A DNA stretch of 64,000 nt. Origin: Rubrobacter tropicus. GTDB taxonomy: Bacteria > Actinomycetota > Rubrobacteria > Rubrobacterales > Rubrobacteraceae. The stretch spans positions 2,914,001-2,978,000 of the forward strand of contig NZ_CP045119.1 of assembly GCF_011492945.1 (NCBI RefSeq), read 5' to 3'. Below the pieces are notes generated by a model, which saw only the letters and a list, made by a program, of their open reading frames with translations, did no database searches and was not told the origin of the DNA. Of this stretch, positions 59,122 to 64,000 are shown piece by piece; position 1 is the stretch's first letter; each line of letters starts with the position of its first letter. The position numbers and the translations under genes were made by a program.

Positions 59122-59730
59122 CTACTGGTCTTCTTTTTTGCCCGGCTTTTTGGCCCAGGCGCGGAACTCGCGGAGCACGTCCTGGAGGTGGTCGGCGGAG
59201 GTCTTGGACTGGGGCCGGCGCAGGACGGTGTCGAGGGTCTTTCCCACCTTCTCGCCGGCCCTGTAGCGGCTGGACCTAAGGAGGGCCTGGATGCCGTCGT
59301 CGAGCTGGCGCATCCAGGTCGTCAGGCGCTCCGCGTCGACGAGGGGCTGGTTGGCGGAGATCCTGGCGAGCCTCTCCTCCGTCCTGGCCGTCCTGCGCTG
59401 CAGCTCCGCGTACCGCCGCTCCAGAAGCCCGTTCTCGTGGCGTAAAGTGTTGTGTTCCCGGAGCAACTCCTCGTAGCGCTGCTCGGACTTTTGCAACAGC
59501 GGCGAGCGCTCCTCGAACGCGAGCTGCTCGTTGTAGCGGCGCTGGAGGTCCTCGTACTTGGCGAGCAACAGCCGGTTGCGCTCCTCGGCCGACGCGGGTT
59601 CGGGGGCCTCGCGGTTCGGGGCGTTCCGTAGTGGCACGCGGGCGCCGGCCTTCTTCAGGGCGCTCCTGGTCGCTTCGAGGTAGGCGCGACCGTGTTCGAG
59701 GTCGGGCTCGAGGTAGGTGCCCTCGCCCAC
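59122..59730 (-). CDS. C-terminal part of WbsX/GH99-like protein (frame-split)
   Basis: In frame from about 59728, EGTYLEPDLEHGRAYLEATRSALKK continues the WbsX domain, followed by a coiled coil of about 130 residues (LLAKYEDLQRRYNEQLAFEERSPLLQKSEQRYEELL) and a helical C-terminus. Adding one G near 59728 (GTGGGC-GAGGGC) fuses it with the upstream frame into one protein of about 540 residues. Confidence 0.7.
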   Translation of the reverse strand: MGEGTYLEPDLEHGRAYLEATRSALKKAGARVPLRNAPNREAPEPASAEERNRLLLAKYEDLQRRYNEQLAFEERSPLLQKSEQRYEELLREHNTLRHENGLLERRYAELQRRTARTEERLARISANQPLVDAERLTTWMRQLDDGIQALLRSSRYRAGEKVGKTLDTVLRRPQSKTSADHLQDVLREFRAWAKKPGKKEDQ

Positions 59731-60740
59731 TCGTTCCAGGCGTTGACGAAGACCAGCTGCTCTTCGGGGTCGTAGGCGGAGGCGGTCTTGCGGACCACGC
59801 CTTCGAGCCAGGCCCCGTAGAGCTCGGGGGTGGAGTTACGGATCATGCGGGCCCCGGTCGCCTTCCAGCGGGCCGTGTTGTCCCAGTGGGGTACGACGCA
59901 GGGGAACCGTTTGTGGTCGGGCCATGGGCGTTCGAGGTGGTTCGCGACGAGCTGGCGGTACTCGAAGATCTGGTTCTTCTCGTAGACCTCGCCGGGCTCC
60001 CTGACGCGCTGGATCATGGTCTCCACCGCGTGCGGCCAGAACTCCACCGACGCGTCGCAGCCGAACTCGGCCGGGTCCCTGAAGTCCCCGAAGGAATCGA
60101 CCTTGCAGATGAAGGGCTCGGCCACCCCGGCCTTGCTCGCCTCCTCCCGCCACAACGCGAAGGTCCGCTTCGGGTCGGGGATGGAGGCGGTCCAGTAGAT
60201 CAGGAACAGGGGGCGTCCGTTTACCTTTATGTACCGCTCGTCCTGGAACGCTTCGAGGAGGTAGCGGATGTGCTCCCTGTCGTCCTCCTCGCTGTAGTCC
60301 ATCTCCTGGAGGCGGCCCTCCAGGCTGTGGTCCCGCTTCCAGGTCCAGCGGTGGTTGGCCCAGCACAGGCAGAACGGAAAGTCGGGCTCGCCGGTCCTCA
60401 AGACCTCCTCGAACGGGCGCTCAAGCAGCCGCCGGCCGTCGAACCAGTAGTGGTAGTAGACGAAGCCGTGCAGGCCGTGCGCCCGGGCCAGGTCCGCCTG
60501 GGCCTGGCGCACCTCGGGCAGCCTCAGGTCGTAGAAGCCGAGGTCGGCCGGGAGGCGGGGCTGGTAGTGGCCGGGGAACAGCGGCCTGGCGCGGACGACG
60601 TTCGCCCACTCCGTGTAGCCCTCGCCCCAGAAGGCGTTGTTCTCCGGGGTCGGGTGGAACTGCGGCAAGTAGAAGGCGAGCAGCCGCGGCGAGACCCCGC
60701 GCGCCGATCCCTCCGCCGGTCTCTGCGCCGGTCCGTCCAT
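59655..60740 (-). CDS. WbsX/GH99-like glycan-biosynthesis protein, N-terminal part
   Basis: The family pattern is clear: LLAFYLPQFHPTPENNAFWGEGYTEWANV, GFYDLRLPEVRQAQADLARAHGLHGFVYYHYWF, DFPFCLCWANHRWTWKR and QLVFVNAWNEWA. The last should be followed by EGTYLEPD, which lies in the adjacent frame (59122-59730). The WbsX/glycosyltransferase-WbsX family occurs in O-antigen and surface polysaccharide loci. True coding ends near 59728. Confidence 0.85.
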   Translation of the reverse strand: MDGPAQRPAEGSARGVSPRLLAFYLPQFHPTPENNAFWGEGYTEWANVVRARPLFPGHYQPRLPADLGFYDLRLPEVRQAQADLARAHGLHGFVYYHYWFDGRRLLERPFEEVLRTGEPDFPFCLCWANHRWTWKRDHSLEGRLQEMDYSEEDDREHIRYLLEAFQDERYIKVNGRPLFLIYWTASIPDPKRTFALWREEASKAGVAEPFICKVDSFGDFRDPAEFGCDASVEFWPHAVETMIQRVREPGEVYEKNQIFEYRQLVANHLERPWPDHKRFPCVVPHWDNTARWKATGARMIRNSTPELYGAWLEGVVRKTASAYDPEEQLVFVNAWNEWARAPTSSPTSNTVAPTSKRPGAP

Positions 60741-60782
60741 CTACGAATTCCCTCTCTTCTTGCCTAACGGGGACACAGCGCG

Positions 60783-60900
60783 CAAGTGTATCAGCACGTG
60801 CCCTTCGGGCACTTTCAGCCCGCTCCGGCTTCGCCTCCGCTCTCAGCGCGCTTCGGCCTGCTACGAGCAGGCCTCGCTTTCAGCTTGTCGGCTTTTTGGC
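60783..60900. repeat. dispersed TCAGC-type repeat, copy 14
   Basis: CACTTTCAGCCCGCTCC, CGCTCTCAGCGCGCTTCGG, CGCTTTCAGCTTGTCGGC units, directly upstream of the sulfotransferase-like gene. Confidence 0.65.
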
Positions 60901-60972
60901 GCTTCGGCGAACTGCTCTATACTCTCATGCGGTCTAACAGGACGCTTCTGACACACCGATGGAGGTAATCCG

Positions 60973-61770
60973 ATGCGCGGTTCGGACGTGGATCTTCCCG
61001 CCAAAGCCTGGGACCCGGTCTGCGTGACCGGCATGCACGGCTCCGGCGGGCCGATGGTGGCCCAACTGCTGTACCGGCTCGGCCTCGACCTCGGCGACGC
61101 GCCGCTGGTAGCAGGCCCGGCCGACCCCGAGACGCCCTGGAGCAGCGAGGCCTTCGTCCGCGTCAACGAAGGCATCCTCAGGGCCCGGGGCGGCGATTGG
61201 GACGTGCCCCCCGCGCCGGGACGGGGGCAGGAAGAGGGGATCGGGGCCTTGCGGCGAGAGGCGGAGAGCCTTATCGGGGGGTTCTGGGGACGGGAGCCTT
61301 GGGGCTGGGAGGACCCGAGGAGCAGCCTGACGCTTCCCTTCTGGTTGGATCTCGTGCCGGAGATGAAGGTCGTGGTGTGCGTCCGGAACCCCCTGGAGGC
61401 CGCCGACGCGCTGCGCGAGCAGGGCGTAACGTCGCTCGCCTTCGGCCTCAACCTGTGGAAGGCGTACAACGAGCGGCTGCTCGAAGCCCTCCCCGAAGGA
61501 AGGTACGTCGTGACCCACCACGACGCCTACCTCTACAGGCCGCAGGCCGAGATCCGGCGGGTCCTCGACTCCCTCGGCATGACCGCCTCCGACCAGCTCA
61601 TCTCCCTCGTCCGCTCGAGGGTGGTGCGGCGGTCCCGCTACCGCTTCTTCTCGCTGGAAGAGCTCGAAAGCTTCGACCGCACCGGCCGCCTGAAGGAGCT
61701 CTACCTGCAAACGTGCGACGCGGCCGAATGGAACCCCGACCCCACCTCCTCCCCCGTCTTGGCACGATAA
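60973..61770 (+). CDS. sulfotransferase-like protein
   Basis: 265 residues, ATG after GGAGG. VCVTGMHGSGGPMVAQLLYRLGL is the PAPS 5'-phosphosulfate-binding loop, though the usual K/T residues are altered (GMHGSGG). VVVCVRNPLEAADAL fits the 3'-phosphate motif. A catalytic His is possible in the N-terminal helix. Nearby glycan genes suggest a carbohydrate or lipid acceptor. Confidence 0.8.
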   Translation: MRGSDVDLPAKAWDPVCVTGMHGSGGPMVAQLLYRLGLDLGDAPLVAGPADPETPWSSEAFVRVNEGILRARGGDWDVPPAPGRGQEEGIGALRREAESLIGGFWGREPWGWEDPRSSLTLPFWLDLVPEMKVVVCVRNPLEAADALREQGVTSLAFGLNLWKAYNERLLEALPEGRYVVTHHDAYLYRPQAEIRRVLDSLGMTASDQLISLVRSRVVRRSRYRFFSLEELESFDRTGRLKELYLQTCDAAEWNPDPTSSPVLAR

Positions 61771-61779
61771 CTACCCGCG

Positions 61780-61862
61780 CCATCAGCTATCAGCCCGCTG
61801 CGGCCTGCTCCGCAGGCCTCCGCTCTCAGCGGTCAGCTCTTTTTGCCCTTGCTGATAGCCCC
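61780..61862. repeat. dispersed TCAGC-type repeat, copy 15
   Basis: CATCAGCTATCAGCCCGCTGCGG, CGCTCTCAGCGGTCAGC units between the convergent sulfotransferase genes. Confidence 0.6.
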
Positions 61863-61866
61863 GATC

Positions 61867-62826
61867 TCAGGAGTAGCCGAAGTCTTTCAGGTTTACGCCG
61901 ATAAGTTCAGAGGTGATCGCGTTGCTCTCGACGTAGCGGTCGCCGACCTCCTGGTCCACGAAGTCCCGCCAGCGGGCCTCGTGCTTTTTGAGCAGGTCCG
62001 CCGGCGCCACCTCGTCGAAGCGCCTGCACGCTTTGTGGAGGGTTTTGTTGATCCCCGGGCGCTCGAAGAGCGGCGCCGGGTTGAGGGCGTCCCTGACGAG
62101 GAAGCGGTTGGCCCTGCGCTTCAGCGCGAGCGAGAGGGCCGAGGGTGAGATGTTCGACCGGCTCGACGGCGGTTCCGCGTCGGGCAGCCCCAGGAGGCCC
62201 GTTATGTTGCCCAGAAATTCCGCGGGCCGCGTTCGGAGAAGTTCGTACGGCTGCGCGAGGACGTTCTCGGCGCCGAAGAGGCTCTTGTAGTAGCCGATCA
62301 GGTGCTGGTACTCGAAGAAGTCGTAGCGGAAGACCGGAACGCGCCCCTCGCCCGACACGGCGTTCAGAAACTGCCAGAAAGACGCGGCCCCGCCCCACCT
62401 GAGGTACTGCTTGTAGACGGACAGGATCATGCTCCGCTGCTCGCGGATCGTGACGAGGATCCGGGCGTCGGGGAACGCGGCGGCCAGGCGGTCGGCGGTG
62501 GCCTTGCTGTCGTGCCCGCCGGCGTAGGGACTACCCGAGAGGCGTTCGTGGGAGAAGACCGGGACGAGGCCCCGCTCCCCGGCCTCCTTCATGCTCCGCC
62601 GAAACCTCAGGCGCACGCGCGAGGGGTCGAAGCCGAAGGAGTTTATCCCCACGAACCAGAACCGCACGGGCAGGGGCCCGGCGACGAGGGAGAACCCGAT
62701 CTCCTCGTCGATGAACACGTTCTTCTGTAGCCAGGTGGTGCCGGTCTTGTGGTAGCCGATATGCACGAGCGGCCGCACGGGCCAGCCGGTCTCTCCGGGA
62801 TGCGTGGGTCGGTCAGGGTCCGTCAT
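61867..62826 (-). CDS. sulfotransferase
   Basis: 319 residues. The 5'-PSB loop VHIGYHKTGTTWLQKNVF is perfect and RILVTIREQRSMILSVYKQYLRWGG is the 3'-PB region. The gene overlaps the end of the Rv3378c-like gene by 14 bp, so the two are almost certainly one transcriptional unit. The acceptor could be a terpenyl or glycan product. Confidence 0.9.
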   Translation of the reverse strand: MTDPDRPTHPGETGWPVRPLVHIGYHKTGTTWLQKNVFIDEEIGFSLVAGPLPVRFWFVGINSFGFDPSRVRLRFRRSMKEAGERGLVPVFSHERLSGSPYAGGHDSKATADRLAAAFPDARILVTIREQRSMILSVYKQYLRWGGAASFWQFLNAVSGEGRVPVFRYDFFEYQHLIGYYKSLFGAENVLAQPYELLRTRPAEFLGNITGLLGLPDAEPPSSRSNISPSALSLALKRRANRFLVRDALNPAPLFERPGINKTLHKACRRFDEVAPADLLKKHEARWRDFVDQEVGDRYVESNAITSELIGVNLKDFGYS

Positions 62827-63796
62827 CAGGCCGGGATTCTAAACTAGCGGAAGCCGACGAACCAGGGGACCGGGGCCCGGACCGTTCCGCGAAGCCTTCG
62901 ACCTCCGGGAGCACGGGGCGCCAGAGGCCTGTCAGGGGGTCGACGCGGCCGAGGCCGACGGTGCCCGCTCGCCTGCCCTCATCGACTATCCTGGCCTTCG
63001 CCTCTTCCGGCAATCTCTCGTACTCGACCTCGGGCACTCTGCGCGTTACGAGGTGGTCGTAGAGGATCTCGCGCAGCTGGTTTTGACCGACTTCGGGCGT
63101 GGGGTTGAGCGTGAAGTACAGGTCTTCCCAGCCCGTCGCCACGAGCGGCACGTCGAAGAGCTGGGGCTGCTCGAAGCCCACGAAGAAGCTCAGGTCCGGC
63201 ACCGGCACCCCGTAGTACGCCTCGATGAGCGTTCCGCGGTCGGGCACCTCTGCGTTCTTTCGGAACGATTCGACGGCCAGGCCGGCTATGTTCTGGTAGG
63301 GGCCGTCCGCGAAGAGGCCGAAGAGCAGGAGCGGCCCCTCCCCTTCAGCGGTGGCGGCCATGATCTCGTCGCACGCCTCGACCATCGGGCGGTACTCGGG
63401 CGCGGCAAGCGCCCGCCGGTAGTCGCCGTAGAAGCGCACCCGGACCCCGCGCCGGAACAGCTCCTGGTAGACCTCGTCCGTCCCTATGCGGAGCAGCCCA
63501 CCCAGCGCGTGACGGGCGTACTCCTCGCCGCGCCTGAGGTTCAACTCCCCGAAGCTCGGGGCGAGGATCGCGGCGACGCCGTGGTCGAGGACCATCCGGT
63601 AAAACTCCGCCTGACGGCGCACGAGCGTGGAAAGGTAGTCCTCGCGGCGCGCGCCCCTGTGGCCGAGGAACCACCGCCGCGTCCCGTTGAACGGCCACCC
63701 GGCGACCAGGGGCCCTGGGTGGTCGGCAACCCACCCGGCCACGCGCTCCGTGGGCCAATCGAGAAACTCCGGCAGGCCCGAAGGCGGGCTAGGCAT
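62813..63796 (-). CDS. tuberculosinol synthase (Rv3378c)-like, UPPS-fold protein
   Basis: 327 residues. Compared with Rv3378c as I recall it, the order of motifs is the same: a PFNGTRRWF box (residues 35-43), VRFYGDYRRAL, LIEAYYGVPVPDLSFFVGFEQ, LYFTLNPTPEVGQNQLREILYDHL. The fold is the cis-prenyltransferase type, but Rv3378c-like enzymes remove or transfer the diphosphate of a diterpenyl diphosphate. N37 occupies the place of the catalytic Asp in the recalled DGTRRWF box, so activity must be tested. No class II diterpene cyclase gene is visible in the window. A 50-residue low-complexity tail follows. Confidence 0.75.
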   Translation of the reverse strand: MPSPPSGLPEFLDWPTERVAGWVADHPGPLVAGWPFNGTRRWFLGHRGARREDYLSTLVRRQAEFYRMVLDHGVAAILAPSFGELNLRRGEEYARHALGGLLRIGTDEVYQELFRRGVRVRFYGDYRRALAAPEYRPMVEACDEIMAATAEGEGPLLLFGLFADGPYQNIAGLAVESFRKNAEVPDRGTLIEAYYGVPVPDLSFFVGFEQPQLFDVPLVATGWEDLYFTLNPTPEVGQNQLREILYDHLVTRRVPEVEYERLPEEAKARIVDEGRRAGTVGLGRVDPLTGLWRPVLPEVEGFAERSGPRSPGSSASASLESRPDDGP

Positions 63797-63955
63797 CTCT
63801 CCACTCCAAACTTTCTACCTCGGTTCCGGCGGGTCTCCCTGACCGGCCAAGACTAGATGGCGTCCGGGGCGAATACAAGCGTCTATCGGGCACTGTTTCA
63901 GACGCGCGGGTACAATCCTGCCACTGGGCTACGGGCAAGAGGGGGCCAGTCACCC

Positions 63956-64000
63956 ATGACGGAGCAGTACAGGCGAGAGCTCGGGCTCAGCCCTAACGAC
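63956..64000 (+). CDS. partial gene at window edge
   Basis: ATG 63956 preceded by AAGAGGGGG gives MTEQYRRELGLSPND before the window ends. TACAAT at 63911-63916 may be its -10. Too short to identify. Confidence 0.4.
   Translation, partial: MTEQYRRELGLSPND

Overview
The window looks like a chromosomal segment of a high-GC actinobacterium, most likely Rubrobacter or a close relative. The evidence is the GC-rich coding DNA, frequent GTG and TTG starts, 4-bp GTGA/ATGA gene overlaps, apparently leaderless promoters, a betaine/choline carrier, and a compact bacterioruberin-type C50 carotenoid cluster (cruF, lycopene elongase, 3,4-desaturase) like that expected in red-pigmented Rubrobacter. The genus is an inference; no rRNA is present.

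Layout. 0-13 kb: initiator tRNA-Met, small membrane and zinc-ribbon proteins, a Nudix hydrolase, a BetT-like carrier, YihY, DUF429 and HD-domain proteins, a flavin disulfide reductase, a small RTX-type lipoprotein, a probable selenoprotein of the reductase selenoprotein B family (in-frame TGA with a SECIS-like hairpin), ychF and sufU. 13-25 kb: a four-gene minor pilin/pseudopilin operon (16.26-14.08 kb), glyoxalase I, an arylsulfotransferase next to a large frame-split membrane protein, a UbiB-like pseudokinase, a secreted Ig/PKD-like protein, a flavin reductase and a separate major pilin. 26-39 kb: divergent carotenoid genes, a class V aminotransferase, a sulfatase, a second RTX-type protein, an MFS exporter, an FAD monooxygenase, a receiver-only response regulator, a cyanobacterial/plant-type IspH and a roadblock protein.

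39.3-46.9 kb: tRNA-Val(CAC) followed by an integrated element of about 6.35 kb. It is bounded by a perfect 48-bp repeat of the tRNA 3' half, and a third, degenerate copy lies at 46.9 kb. The element carries a truncated tyrosine recombinase, an excisionase-like protein, several small membrane proteins of unknown function, a third RTX-type protein and an Excalibur-domain protein. Several of its genes are broken, spliced or duplicated. tRNA-Ala(CGC) follows.

47-64 kb: a PAP2-like protein and a NIF3 protein sharing a palindromic promoter; then a mannoside-utilisation locus (PfkB kinase and phosphomannose isomerase divergent from an ABC importer, GH38 alpha-mannosidase and an epimerase) with a strong promoter and an inverted-repeat operator; a frame-damaged EamA transporter; and a surface-glycan-like region with a WbsX/GH99-like protein and two sulfotransferases. 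One sulfotransferase overlaps a gene that closely resembles the Mycobacterium tuberculosis tuberculosinol synthase Rv3378c.

Throughout the window, intergenic gaps are filled by a family of GCTGAAAGC/TCAGC-rich repeats, several built as arm-core-arm cassettes. They are the most distinctive non-coding feature here.
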